A stretch of DNA of 64,000 nt from Owenia fusiformis (taxonomy: Eukaryota; Annelida; Polychaeta; Sabellida; Oweniidae). Below are positions 30,601-45,600 of the stretch, piece after piece. Each line of letters starts with the position of its first letter. Position 1 is the stretch's first letter. The position numbers and the translations under genes were made by a program. The notes beneath the pieces were generated by a model. It made no database searches, was not told the DNA's origin, and worked only from the letters and a program-made list of their open reading frames with translations. Where the stretch lies: NCBI GenBank assembly GCA_903813345.2, contig CAIIXF020000009.1:2358001-2422000 (forward strand), in the 5' to 3' direction.

Positions 30601-33600
30601 TGGGGTAGGTTTAGGGAGGGATAAGATATAATTCATATATTTAATTCACTGCTTGGATTATCCTAAGCGTATTTAAATGTTTGTATTCTTAGACTCCAAG
30701 CTGCATTTTACTTATACACATCTCAATAATGCTTATTTAGATGTAATTTTAGATATTTTTCTGATTCTCATAGTTCACGTATTTTATACTCACAATAGTG
30801 TTAGAAGGCTTTTAAAAGCATGTAATCTAATTTCAAAATCCTTCTTTATTTTTATGCAGAAACTTAATGTATTTTTACATAGCAACTGAGCTGTCTTGTT
30901 ATTTTTATATAGCAACCGAGTTGTCTTAAGTGTAGTGTTCAAATTTTGGAAATATTACTTTTTAAAGTTTATGATATTGAGGTTACTAATTATGGGTTTG
31001 CAGTTTTACTTTATGCTAAAAATTTGGCTACTTTATGGGTAAATTTTTACCTGGTTTGATTTAATGGGTAAAATCTGGAGTCAAAGTGATTTTTTGGCCA
31101 TGGAAGGGTTAACTTGTTAGTGTTGTACTAGATAGAGCTTACTTTGAATGTTGTTTTTCACTAACTTGCAGCCGCATAGAAGAAGATCGGGAGCAAAGAC
31201 GCAAAGAGAAGCTAACTGAACATATCCCAGGACCATTGAAAGGAAGGTAAGTGAATACAATGATACTGATAAAGTTGTTCAAATTTTCAAGGGCCTATTT
31301 TTTAGACAAAATGCTATAATGTTACATCGGTACCTTCCTTCAGCTTATATCATGATGGAAAATACCACTTATATTTAAATTTCATAAAAATTGCTCATTT
31401 CCTTTCCATCAAATTATTTGATTCTAAAATGGGTCATGTGACCACAATAGCCAATGGGAATTCCTGAATTGGTAGCACAATTTGGTTTTCTTAATACAGC
31501 TCTCATGCATGCTTTCTAAGTTCAGGCGTGTGTTTCTGATGTAATGAACATGTATAATGCATGGCTAACAGAGGGAGGGTTCTTTGGGCAATTTTTTCAC
31601 TTAAAATCTTCAGGAACTATATTCATTGTTGCTGTGAAATTTTGAAAATAATTTGATTTGTGCTTTTCTGAAATTTTGCACTGCATGAAATATTATTGTT
31701 AAAAGGCATGATTTTTGTTCTACAATTATAAATGCTTGCTATTTTATAGACTATGTCAACAAAACTACATAATGTTATCAGCCGTAAACTATATTGATGA
31801 TGCATACTTGCATTGTCTGAATTTAACAATGATAAATACTGAAAGTCTGAATTTAACAATGATAAATACTGAAAGTCTGAATTTAACAATGATAAATACT
31901 GAATACTATATAATACGGAAATGTTTAGAATGTCATTTTAGACTTTATTGATTTACTAAAAGTGGCTTGTTTATTAGCTGCAACTCATCAATGTTGTAAT
32001 TGTGATGTTAAGCCATAATGTTTGATATACATATCCTAATAAGGACATCATGTTACGAACGTGTATATTGTTTCTGAGATCTTAGATATAATGAACAAAG
32101 TTTGCCTTTGTTTTCACTCAATTCCTTGTATAATTATTATTATTTACTGAACATACTTCACCACAACTTATATGACAGGGGTATATTTGAGTGTTATGTC
32201 CTGGTAGGTTTGGGATAAAAGGGTAATACAGAGGGCACATTTAATATCTCCTGAACCAATTATAGACACTGGACAAGATATGGATTTTAGAGGGATAAGT
32301 GATATATCCACAATCTTCCAGTACATAAATAAATTTTCTCCTATTCTAAGACATTTCAACAGAAAGTTCAACATGACATGATAACATGATAAATATTTTG
32401 CATAACAGCAAAATCCCAAGTAGGGAATTATAATTATCTCCCACTTAACCCCATTAAATATGGAATAAAGATAGCAGAGAGTAGTTCACATAATGTAATT
32501 CAAGCTGCAAAAAGCTGCAACAAACTGGAATGTTTGGATGTCCATACAGTGAGAAAATCGAAACCCCAAATGACTTAGTGAATATGGGTGCAAATATTTT
32601 TGTGACTGATGAATTTCTGGGTTGTTAATTATCAGTGGTCCCCCTGTTGGTACAAGAACAAACTACTCTTGTAACAGCAAAGAGGAGCTTCTCATACTGA
32701 TTAGAATTAAAGAAAATTAAAAATCCTCCTACCATAAGATCTACCATGTTGTTACAAGACAACCCAATTTTGTATATAGATGATACTATTTTATAGATTG
32801 ATAAAATCATTTGTATTGCAATTACAATACAAGTGTTGCCAGTGGTGAAGTATTACAAGAATTATTGTCCATTTATCAAAGTTATTAATGTACTGATCTT
32901 CATTCTGTCAGCTTGAGGAATTGAAAACAGAGAACTCCAATTAGCCTCAATATCTTAGTACTAATAATATCAACATAAGAAGCTTGCGATCATGTTGATC
33001 ATGGTTAATCCCAGGCCTGTAGCCAGGGGGGGGGGGGGGTTGATGGCTTTGAGCGAGCCCCCCTGGCCAAAAATTCTTTCAAAATCCTGCTTTTCACCAT
33101 TCTCGTCATTTTTAAGTGATTTTGGCCATTTTTGGACCAAAATTTTCAGTGAACCCCCCTGGAATTTTTCAAAAACTGAACCCCCCTTGGCAAATCCTGG
33201 CTACGGGCCTGAATTCTTTACAAATCTCATTTTCATGTCACTATCAAAACTGGTAGGTGCCATCAGCAGTTACAGTTAGCATCTGAAACATACCAACCAC
33301 ACTGATCAAACTGCTCTGTGTAGTATTAGCCGGAAAAAAAAGAAAAAAGCAATTTTGAAAAATGTTTGAAAAAATTTATGTGTGGTGATGATAATTAAAC
33401 AGGTTGTCCATAAAGTCCCTTTCAAATTCTCATATAAAATTTGTATAGAGTGTAGACATTTTATGGACACCCCATTATATTCATCAGTTAAAGTATACAG
33501 ATAGGACGATTTCCTGTTCTATAACAAGATTTCCTGTTCTATAACAAGCTGAGCAGGCCATACTAAACTGAACAGTCATCAAGTGAAAATCACCCCATAT

Positions 33601-36600
33601 GTCACGTCAAACCCATATGTCACGTCAAACTCTTGTGACATCTTTAAACAGATAGGATCAGCTGAACACTTGCTATTCTAATGCTAGCTTTTTATAAGCA
33701 ATAAAGACTTGAGATACATATGTATTTAGTACTGTGGATCAGTTCTTTCTAGGCATCTGTTCTAAACATACAAACTCTATGTGAACTTACACCAGGCTGT
33801 AGCTCCAAAAGAACGAATAAAATCCTCTTTACTGCCTTTTCAAAGTTTATTTGGCAACTGAAAGATTCAAGGTCAAATATAAACAAAAGAAACTGCTGTA
33901 CATAGATAACAGTTAAGGAAGTTTAAAAAAGAAGTCATTTGAACTGACAAATAAAACAAGTAATTTATGAAACACAAGGACTATGACTAAAAACAGGACA
34001 AGAATCAAACTAGGCTCTATCAAAGACTCTTAAATGGATACTAAGAAACAAACGAGGTAACACTAAAAATGTTGCTGACATGTCACTATGTAAATTGAGT
34101 GCAATCATGTGATGCCATTTTGGTTTGAAAATTCCAAGTTGTCAACATATTTTTGCTCTCTTTAGTATAATTCAGGGTAACAAGGTTATGGCATTTTGAC
34201 ATATAAATACCAAGTTATCAACATGTTTTGCTCTATTTTCAGTGGTCAGAAGTTGGAGATTATAATGCAGCAAGTCCAAGATCTTATATTATATGAGAAC
34301 TACACAGCTGAAGAAGATCAAGACAGGAGCAAACTCATGTATGTATAATTATGTTCATATAAAGTAAGAAGTACATTGATGTATGTATAATTATGTTCAT
34401 ATAAAGTAAGAAGTACATTTATGTATGTATAATTATGTACATATAAAGTAAGAAGTATATTATCTATGTATAAAGGCAAATGTATGCATACGGTTTTATG
34501 GACATTTAAAATTGAATTAAAGGACTTGTTCATAAATTAAATATTGTTTCTATTAAGATACATTTTGTCCCTCATCAATAACCCAGATGCGAGTAGAAAT
34601 AATCTTGATTTACATCATTAAAAATTAAAAATTCAAAGTAATATCATATTTGAAATCTACATGTAAAATTACATCTAGAAATGTGGTTTTAAAAAGTGTT
34701 TATCAACTTTGAAAAAATAATTTTCTTTGAAAATGTGACTTCTAGCTCGGGGAGATTCCCCATAGACCCCATGCTATAAAATCACAAAAAATGAAATATC
34801 TTTTCTTTTAGTGGACAGATAATATTTTGCTTTACTGGACATATTTTCATTAGTATAAGTATCAGACACATAAGGGTTATATGAAAATCGAGCCACTTAA
34901 ATTGATAATATTCAAGTTTAAGGGAACTTTCTTATATACCTGCCATGTTAATTGACCCGAATCAGCCACTTGGTGGTGAAACTGGTAACTACCTATTGGC
35001 ATTTGGGTAATTGAATATTGCACGTATGTACAAAATACAAACATGAAACAATGTCTGGATAATGCATATTTTAATATTGTTTTGCCTTAAAGTCATCCCA
35101 AAGTATACATGCTTGTTGAAACCTTTTTCAGAATCCCATTTAACTCAACAATTTGCACAATACAGTTGAAGCCAAATTACCTCTTTTTACATTTTGCTGA
35201 AGCAAGGTTAAATTTAAAATAGCATGTAAAGAAGAAGCAAAAAATGCCACATGATCAAATAAACAACCAAAAAATAAATTTCATCTGCTCTTTTGTATTT
35301 TCTTTCAGTCCAGCTAAACTGAAAAAATTAGACGACAACTCCGAAGTAGCAGTTCTAGCACACAGTGTCGCAGCTTACGTATCAACATTAGACCCCGCCC
35401 ATTTACGACAATTCACCACAAGAATAGTATCTGATACCACATTATGGACCTCTAGGTTATTTAGGTAAGTTAAAGTCCCAACACAATTAGATGATCAATT
35501 TCTGAAATCTACTTGTAGCTATATTCACTTGTGTGAAAAGTAAATTATTGATTTATTTAATTGAGTTGTAGTACTTGTACATTAATATACCATATAAAAT
35601 GAAGCAGATGTATGAACTAGAAATGGGAAAATAATAGCCCTGAATAGCCCTGAATTTTTTTCTGGTTGAAAGAGCACGTAAAATATCCTAGTTTTAATTA
35701 TAACTGAGAATGGAAACATAATTAAGTGCCAAAATGGGAGAAATGAAAGAGTAAAAAAACATACATGAAAAACATACATGAAATGCTTTTATTCCAGATT
35801 TTCAGACCACTTCCTTTGAAATTCTAATCAATTCATCAATCATACATTAATCATAAGGTTATTTGGAACGTTATATTCATTCAATGTGCATCTCAGATTA
35901 TTCAATTGCATTTTTCAAAATATTTCCAGATTCCCGGATTCTTCTGCTTATTTTCATGAAGAAGAACGGGAAGGAATAGCCAAAATTTGCCGTCTCGCCA
36001 TTCATAAAAAGTTCCCGAAATATACATCTGATGGGTATGAAGCTCTATATTCCCGACCTCCAGTTATATACATCAGTTCTGCATCCCGACCTGGGCTATC
36101 ACAGTATTTATGTAGTCAGGTAGGCAAATTTATTTCTCAGAAAATTTGATAATCAGGAGTTATTCTTGGATATGTTTCTTGTGTATTTGTGCAATAACAT
36201 TTTCCATATTTTTCCATTGCAACATTGTGGAATAATATCACAAACTTCATTTTCCCTGATTAATCCCTCTACACACATGAGTAATTAACACTTTTATCTT
36301 GACATCTTTTTGACCCACATAGTTTATATGTAAATAGTTCCAACATGTTTTAATTGTAAGGTATTTGATTCCTGTTTCAGCTTGGGCTTCCAGCAACTTG
36401 TATATGCACAGTCCCATGTAATACTGTCTTTGGATCTCAACACAAAATGGTAAGGATGTAGCTTGTTTAATTGACAAATATATAAAATATGGACGCACCC
36501 ATATCAAAACAACACTTGGGCTTCCAGCAACTCGCATATGCACAGTCCCATGTAATACTGTCTTTGGATCTCAACACAAAATGGTAAGGATGTAGCTTGT

Positions 36601-39600
36601 TTAATTGACAAATATATAAAATATGGACGCACCCATATCAAAACAACACTTGGGCTTCCAGCAACTCGCATATGCACAGTCCCATGTAATACTGTCTTTG
36701 GATCTCAACACAAAATGGTAAGGATGTAGCTTGTTTAATTGACAAATATATAAAATATGGACGCACCCATATCAAAACAACACCTGGGCTTCCAGCAACT
36801 TGTATATGCACAGTCTTATGTAATACTGTCTTTGGATCTCAACACAAAATGGTAAGGATGTAGCTTGTTTAATTGACAAATATATAAAATATGGACGCAC
36901 CCATATCAAAACAACACCTGGGCTTCCAGCAACTTGTATATGCACAGTCTTATGTAATACTGTCTTTGGATCTCAACACAAAATGGTAAGGATGTAGCTT
37001 GTTTAATTGACAAATATATTAAATATGGACGCACCCATATCAAAACAACACTTGGGCTTCCAGCAACTTTTTTTGTATATGCACAGTCCCATGTAATACT
37101 GTCTTTGGATCTCGACACAAAATGGTAAGGATGTAGCTTGTTTAATTGACAAATATATTAAATATGGACGCACCCATATCGAAACATGACATTTACAGTA
37201 TGCATGTGTCTGACTGGGATGTATGAAAGATGAGAGGGTGTGGATGGGTAGGAATGTATGGTGTGAAAGGAAGAACGTTTGAAGGTTGCTTTAAAATGTA
37301 AAATGAAAGATATAATATAAATACTACAAAAAATGAATGCATTATAAAAAATGTAAAAACATTTTCCTCAAATAAAGTTTAAACTCGAGGATATTTAGAA
37401 AATAAAGTCATGACAAGGAATGATAAGAACCCCCCCCCCAAAAAAAAAAAATCGAAACACCACTTCAAGACAACTTTTTTGATTGCATATTTCTACAAAG
37501 TAAAGCTGTAGTTGTTACCTTAAATAATAATTCTTTGATATATAATGACCAATATGCATTCCCTGCCTATCTCCCACAACTGCAATCCTCTTTGACTTTC
37601 TACTAAGTTTCACTCAGGATAAAACCCTCATCCTTCATTTGCAGACATTTTAAGTAGTAATTAAACCTGATGACTGTATTTCATTTATTAAGCATATTTA
37701 TTTTTTTTATTATCCAGGACATTGCAGCTTTAGAAAAGTTAATACAAGATGATGTCTCTGCTGCAAAAACACCCGTTTTAATTTTAGGATATGCAGGTAG
37801 GTCACCAGTTAACAAAATATTGTTGGATTTTCAAATCCAAAATAGATTTTTATGTCACCACCAGAAGTTGTGACCTATTGTTATAGTCTACATTTTTTGG
37901 TGGACGGTGGTTGGTGTTAGTGCCTGTAACAAGTGCCATTTGGCATCTATAACCTGCATTTGTTACAGGCATCTGTAACAAATGGCTTTTGGTGTCTTTA
38001 ACAGGTATCTGTAGCAAATGGCAGGTAGTAACATTTTGCATGTCGATGCCATTTATATCATTGTTTGAGTCTTTATTATGAGATATGCAGTTTTTCATAC
38101 TTCTCTTAATGCTGTGGGATACATGCAAAACACACTGCAAAAGCCAATGAAAATTAAAATTTTGAGTGTGTTGGGTTATTTACATGACAGCCAAAAATAG
38201 CTGTTGAAGTGCGGTATTCGTCACTTTGTCTTATTTTTGTAGGTACCCCTGGGGTTGGCCATGTAGACAACCTAGGAAGACTACAGTCAATAGCTAAAGA
38301 CAATGAGATCTGGCTTCATGTAGAGGGGTGGGTGAATGTTTATATATATTTATAAGTCTTTCAAGCAGCAAACATTCATGATGTATTGTTCGAGGAAATA
38401 TTTTTTTGTCATATTTGTATGAAAGAAATTTCAATTATTCAATTCATTTATTCAACATGTGTAAAATTTACCAAATGCGTTTATCTGAAATATGAGATGA
38501 AAACATGTTATTGTGTAGGGATTCCCTGAAACTTGTTAGCAAGGAGTTTAGATTTTAAACTTTTCCTTGCACATTTTTTGTATTTTAACAATTTTTCAAT
38601 TGCAGGAACAATCTTGCCACATTGTGCCTATTCTCAGTGCCAACAAGTGTAGCCTCAGCCAAGTCAGGGGATAGCATAACCATCAACCTTGGCTCCTGGT
38701 TGGGACTACCTGCTGTACCTTGTGTTGTATCCTTTACTGCCATTGGCCATAATTGGTCACATGACCTCCTTTGTATCAAATGAAAAACCATGTGCCATTT
38801 CTTATGTTAATTGGAGAGAATTGGTCACATGACCTCTTGATTATGACCTCCTTCTCAAATTAAATGAAGAACCATGTGTTAATCCGTTTATATGGACATT
38901 GATCTGTATTGATCACTTATCTGTTGACCATGACCTCTGACCCTGTACATGACCTTTGACCTGACCTTGTTCATGTTGCATATATTAATTGTATTGACAA
39001 TCACTCATTGCTGTCCTCATAGCATATTGTACATGTTGTAAAATTAAATTGAAAATCAACACTATATTCCTTGACACCTGTAGACATTATACAAGTCTCA
39101 AGACCCCACATTGGCTCATTCAGCTGGCATGGTAACCTATAATCCCAGGATCAAGCTGTCCAGTCTATCGCTCTGGCTTTGTCTTCAGAATTTGGGACAT
39201 GATGGGGTTGTTGATAAAATAAAACATTCCACTGGTCTGGTAAGTTGCTAGCAAATGTAATAAATTAAAGCTGCTAGGCAACATTTAGTAGTTGAAATTG
39301 TATCTTGACAACAAAAATTATTGGCCCCTCCATTTCAAATCAAAACTGAATATTTGTTAACACTGAAGTTAACGATATAAGTGAAAAGGAGTGCAAATGA
39401 AATGAAAATATTGCTGTCCATGATTTTAAAATGTGACAAATCTTGTCTTCCAGGCCAAGTATATTTATGAAAAGATTGAACCGATGACCAACATTGTACC
39501 TGTGGTAAGTTGACATTTTATTCCATACTTTAGTTTAATGCGTGAAGAAATGTGCCCCATCAAGGACTTTGTTTGGGAGTCACGTAAAGGTTAAGGGACT

Positions 39601-42600
39601 TTTTGGACAGATCATTTAACTGGGTAACATCATTTGAAGACTGAGAGCTGGGACAAATTTAATGCCTCTGTCTTTTTCCCAGTTTTCAGTTTCACAGACG
39701 ACATTATTCAATATTTTGACCCGGAATCTTACATCTTGATAAATAACACTGCATGCTGGGTAAAGAATGTTGCATCATGGGATTGGTTTTCCATATGTCA
39801 GTATATTAATAATTCAAGTAAACCCACATTGCCATTTGTTAATAGTTCTGAAAGCCATTGCCGTTTGCACGTTGCATGTTAACCTTTCTATATACAGAAG
39901 CACCACCTCTGTTAATTGATATTGTAAAACCTGGTGGTGGAATAATAACATCCCCTTATGCTTTAAAGTGCAATATTTTAACAAACAAATATCCCCAATT
40001 TTGTTTACTAAATCATTCATGTACATTAATGTTGAAAAGATTTAAAAGAACATCGACCATGTGGATAATAATTAATCACCTTTCAGTTTTCAAAGTTTTA
40101 GAATTGGTTCCACTTCCAGTGCAGTGGTCTATATTCAACAGATAATCAATTTGTCATAAGTCACATTTGGGAAAAAATTTCCATAATATGCACAAATCAA
40201 AACAATATTGTACAAAAAACTCAAAATTCTCAAATGAAGCACTCTCATGTTCATGTACTTTTAAATTCAAGATTACAAAATCGTTAAAGGTCGCACAAAA
40301 AATTGTTCACAGAGAAATCAGTGGGAGAGCACTGCATGCCTCTGTATTGTTTGTAAAAATCATGTGACACCCTGTTTGTATATTGTACGTTTTTTGGATG
40401 TTTGCTTCGGTACAGGGTAACCCACCTAAACCACAGAAAGAGATTAAAGGTCTAGGGGACTTATTTGCAACTGCTATACAAGCTTTAGTAAGTACCCTGT
40501 TTGTGTGTGCCTTTCTTTCTTGGTGTATAACCTTTAATTTTCAGCATTAATGTGTACCTTTTAAAGTCAGAATCAGAGATTTGTACAACAATTTTCAAAA
40601 TTAAGAAATTTTTTTCCAACTTTAATTTCTTGTCTAGCTTTTAGTTATATTGCAGATGGTTAACCGCACATTTGAAGGTCATTTGTAAAGTTTTTGTCTC
40701 TGATTCTGCATTTAAGCTACTAATTCAACCCTAATACGCTTGCATATTATTAATGGCTTTCTTACATTTTAGACCTATAACAATGTGTACCCTCTATATG
40801 TTCTCAAATGTTTATTCTTAATTTGCTCCTCAGTAAGCACTCTTATTAATAGAGGTGTCACATATACCCGATTTTGTTCCGATCCGCGGAATTATGCCCT
40901 CGGAACAGAACAAAAATTAAGAATTTCGGTTCGCTTCCGGAACAAGAACATTTTACCCTTTAACAACTTCTGGCCCTTGAATCTCCACAAAACAGCATTT
41001 TTCTTTCAATATTTTGTATCAAAAGAGGTTCATTATTTTTACTCCTTCTCTTTGAAGAGTTTTGAAGAGCTTTTCGCTACCAAATAGACCTAGATGATCA
41101 GATTATTTTAATCTAATACACACAGTCACTCTGTTCCGAAATTGTTCCATTCCGAAGAAAAATCTTCCGAACCGAACCGTTCCAATTTTTTTTGTTCCGT
41201 GACATCTCTACTTATTAAAGTGTTTGCTGAAATGTTTATGTGTCAGAGAGCCTACTTGCTTGTGAACCATTGGCATTAGTCTTAATATATGGGGTATGCT
41301 GTTATTGTACAAAACACATGTCCGTGAACAACCACTTACCACTAACCACTGAGTAACAGGTGTATACAATAAAAAGTTTTGTATACATTTTCCTCCTGAT
41401 CTGTCAAATTACAAAACACTATGCATGTACCTCATTATAAATCTCGTACTCATTTGATTGTTTGTATACTTTTCAAGAAGCAGTGACATTTTGTTATAGC
41501 CACCATTTTTTGTGACCATCATTCTGCATGTTCACCTGCCGTCCAAACTCATTTTCTTGGAAATTCATCGCCAAGAATATCACGTGACTTGTACATTAAA
41601 GCTGTTTGGATGAGTAGCGTTGATTGACCTCTCTCTGTATATTCGGCCATGTGGTCTAGGGGAAAAATGCTTGTTTCCTGCATGGTCATACCATGGTTCG
41701 ACTCCCGGCTTATCCGAAATGATATTTCATTTTTTTGTGCTTAAATCGCACTGGAAACACCATTATTAACGATGTCATTTTAATATATAGGCATTCATAA
41801 TCTTGTCAGTTGTCAAATTTATAAAAATAAAAATACATCCAAATATTGCATTTTACATAAAGATCAGATTTTAAATACGCAGTGTCTGTAACAAAATGTC
41901 ACTTATATATTTCTAAGTGCAACAAAGTCGTGACATTTTGCGGTGCTATGTCTGTTAATCTTTTTCTGTTAACCTTTTTATTTTTTAATGTCAGTTAAAT
42001 CATAAACAGTTAAGTGTTGGCTTTTTGTGTTATATTATGTGAAAAACAATTTACATTTTAATTCATCATTTGAAATATTTCTTGAAAAACGTATGACCAG
42101 TCCATGTACACTATATCAGCACTAGAAAGTCATTTTTCTAAAATTAATACTTTTTGAACAGAATTCTCCAATTGATTTGTTACAACATCACTTCAAAATT
42201 GATCTGATTTTGCCAGTAGTGCAAGGCAATTCTTTGTGATCAGTTCTCTTTTAGGACCGGTTTTTGGGACCTGTTGACTTAGGAAGCGAGCCCCAGTCCT
42301 ACACAACAGTCCTTTTTCCATAAAGTTATGAAATCTTGTTTAAGTCTCTTTTTAATTAGATTTTAGGAGATCTTCATTTTTAACCTTAAAGATATAGATT
42401 AATATGGAAAAGGGTCAATCTGTAAACATGTGTTAATTAAAGTAACATGATTTATTTGTTTTAGGTTATATTTGAGATTGTAAACCCAACTGTTGTCTTC
42501 AAGTACAGTAAAGATAGGACAAAACCAGGTAAACCCCCACTAACCATAGCTATGAAACAGAAATATTTCAAAATATTTGAAAGCAACAGAACAATTTCTT

Positions 42601-45600
42601 TTGCTAATACATTAAGTAGTAGATAGCCAGTTTCTATTTTTACAAAAAATAGACCAACAACTTTGTAAAATCTTTTCAAAATTTATTAATTCATTTTTGG
42701 CTCTTTCAGAATATACGTGTTACAAATTCATAATTATAGTTCAATGGTTTCCTTCAATTTTGTAGATGTCCAGAAAGCGCCATATGCAGTTAATAATGAT
42801 GCAGAAATGACAGAGGAGGAAAAGAAACGAGCTGCTTTAGATTCCTACTATGATGCCCTCAATGTCTGGGTAAGTAATCTGTGATTGGTTCATTTATAAT
42901 ACAGTCTTTCTCTAATTGGTCTATTTATGATAAAACTTTCCCTATTTGGTCCAATCAAAAAAGCACCATCCTGTTTGTTCATGTAATACATAAAATTGAT
43001 TTGATCAGACCTTGATATCGCTCATTCATGTCAAGCTACTCCCTGCTTGGTCAAAAATACAGTACATTGTGCTTTTATTGGTTCGAATATGATCCAAACA
43101 CGTATACTTGTTTAATGTCAAACTGATGAAAGTATAATGTATCTGTACTCTTCAGCTGGTAGATGTGCTAAGGAGAGAAGTACCAAGTATCCACATCACC
43201 CCACTGGAGTTGGAGAATGATGGGATATGTATTAGGTTTGCTCCTTTGGAGACTGCTAACAGTGAGTTGTTAAGGATCCCTTGACTTTAATATTAAAATG
43301 GGAATTTAAGGTTATTCTCATAAATGGTATTCAAGTAATAAAGCTTCATGGAAGATATTTTAAAAAGTGTCATTCCCATACATATTTGTATAACATTTAA
43401 ATACTTTTAGATCATTTTTGGAAAAAAAACTGTAAAATTTCCTCAAAGGTTTGATATAATGACAATGTGTTTAGTTCCGGGGTATAACTATTGTTATTCA
43501 TTTCTATTATTGCAGCTAATGACACAACACTAGAAGATGCAAGCAACTTTGTAGATTCTCTCACAAAACAACTTGTAAGTTATAGTTAAAAGTATCGTTA
43601 ATTTATGAAAGATAGCTTGAAATTATCTTTCTTATGATTTTGCTATATATACAAGAGTGAAATTAGTTTGAAGTTAGCTGTTGCCTTATTTCCAATGTCA
43701 ATCAATTTTCATTCTTAGCAATGGTTGCCTTGTTGTCTTACTTTGAGCAATGGACTGATTGCAAATGTGGTACATTGTCCAAATTGTGTACCCTGGCTGC
43801 ATGTGCTGGATAACTAAATATTTGTTACTTAATCAGCACTGAAAAATCAGCGCAAAAATATTTTGCATTTTCTACTATTTGTTGAGCTTTCTCATGAAAA
43901 CAATAGCCAATGCAATAATCTAATCATAAAATATTTTTCAGGCAATATTAGATGCAACTGTCCAACAAAGAGTGACATTCCAAGAACTTGTAGAGGGCCA
44001 AGATAATCTAATACTTATTGATCTTCCTAACTGGGCGGGCTTAGGTGCAGTGCAGTAAGTAGACCATAAATAGCTGTATTTTTATAATAATATACATGTA
44101 CATCAAGATAATCTAATACTTATTGATCTTCCTAACTGGGCGGGCTTAGGTGCAGTGCAGTAAGTAGACCATAAATAGCTGTATTTTTATAATAATATAC
44201 ATGTACATCAAGATAATCTAATACTTATTGATCTTCCTAACTGGGCGGGCTTAGGTGCAGTGCAGTAAGTAGACCATAAATAGCTGTATTTTTATAATAA
44301 TATACATGTACATCAAGATAATCTAATACTTATTGATCTTCCTAACTGGGCGGGCTTAGGTGCAGTGCAGTAAGTAGACCATAAATAGCTGTATTTTTAT
44401 AATAATAACTTAGATTTAATAACTTCTGTATTCTCTTTAAATTTTTATGATGCATGATTTTTGAATCCTAATATAGGCGGTGGAAGAGGGTGTCAATTAT
44501 TCTTCGTAGAAGGTACGGGCAAGTGGGGGCAAAACAAGCATTTTTTCACTTATCTATGTGTGTTCCAGATACATTCCAGAGAGTATGGTAGGAAAGGTTG
44601 ACATAGGAGAAATGGACCTCCTAGAGATTAATAAATTAAATACAGAACTGGTTCAACAGCTTAAATCATGTGATACAGCCTTCTCATTAGGTAAGGAAAC
44701 ATCACACATCAGTAAAAGCAGGTTTCACTAGAATTTCTCACAACAAGCTAAATGAATGAAAACAACAGACAAAATGAATGGAAATCATAAATTTAACATG
44801 GAAAAGTTGAAAAGTCCCTTAAAACAACAGGATTTTGTGAAAACAACCGGTGAAAATCACATGTTGCTCTCTGCTAATGAAACCCCTGAGTAAGGAAACA
44901 TGTAACTCATCTTGTAACACATTTAGTAAAGAACAGTAATGTCAGTCCACCAGAAGTAAAGAACAGTAATGTCAATCCACCAGAAGTAAAGAACAGTAAT
45001 GTCAATCCACCAGAAGTAAAGAACAGTAATGTCAATCCACCAGAAGTAAAGAACAGTAATGTCAATCCACCAGAAGTAAAGAACAGTAATGTCAATCCAC
45101 CAGAAAAACATAAATGTTATGGGTTTATGTGATTTCAAATTGAATCAACCATATTAAAACATGAAGCAGATAGTCCTTATATCTTATAATGATATCATTG
45201 CAGGCAAAACGGAGGAGGGGACTATGTGTGTGAGGTTTGGGCTTATAACTGAGGAAACTGATACTGAGGAGTTAGTGGGATTAGTCTATACTACTGGCAA
45301 AGAGGTGGAGGAGTCATCTAGGGTAAGTGAAAGACCTCAGGCATAGACTAGCGCACTTAGCGAAGAATAATGTTATACAAATTGTGAAAATAATTGATAT
45401 GAGTGGTTGATATTATCCCTTTGTTGCTTGAATAACAAATGCCCAGCAATTTTCTTCTTTGTCAATGATCTGGACAACAATTTTTTGTTGTTGGCAAACT
45501 TGACATTTATTGCGATTCTTTGAGTTTGGGATTGCTTCATTTTAATTCTCTTGAGTTTTCATTGCCGAGGTATGTGCTCTATTGTGTGCCTGCATACCAC

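Noticed and set aside
36247-37118. Minus-strand frames over the exon 7 array
   Set aside because: They are antisense readings of the 134-bp duplication units.
41645-41712. Functional tRNA gene
   Set aside because: A and B boxes are good, but T-stem and acceptor pairing fail, so it is called a SINE or pseudo-tRNA.
44925-45105. Regular 30-bp repeats resembling a CRISPR array
   Set aside because: Repeats are contiguous with no unique spacers, and the setting is an animal gene intron.
44907-45138. Two overlapping minus-strand frames of repeated 10-residue units
   Set aside because: They are readings of the 30-bp minisatellite in PDXDC1 intron 19.
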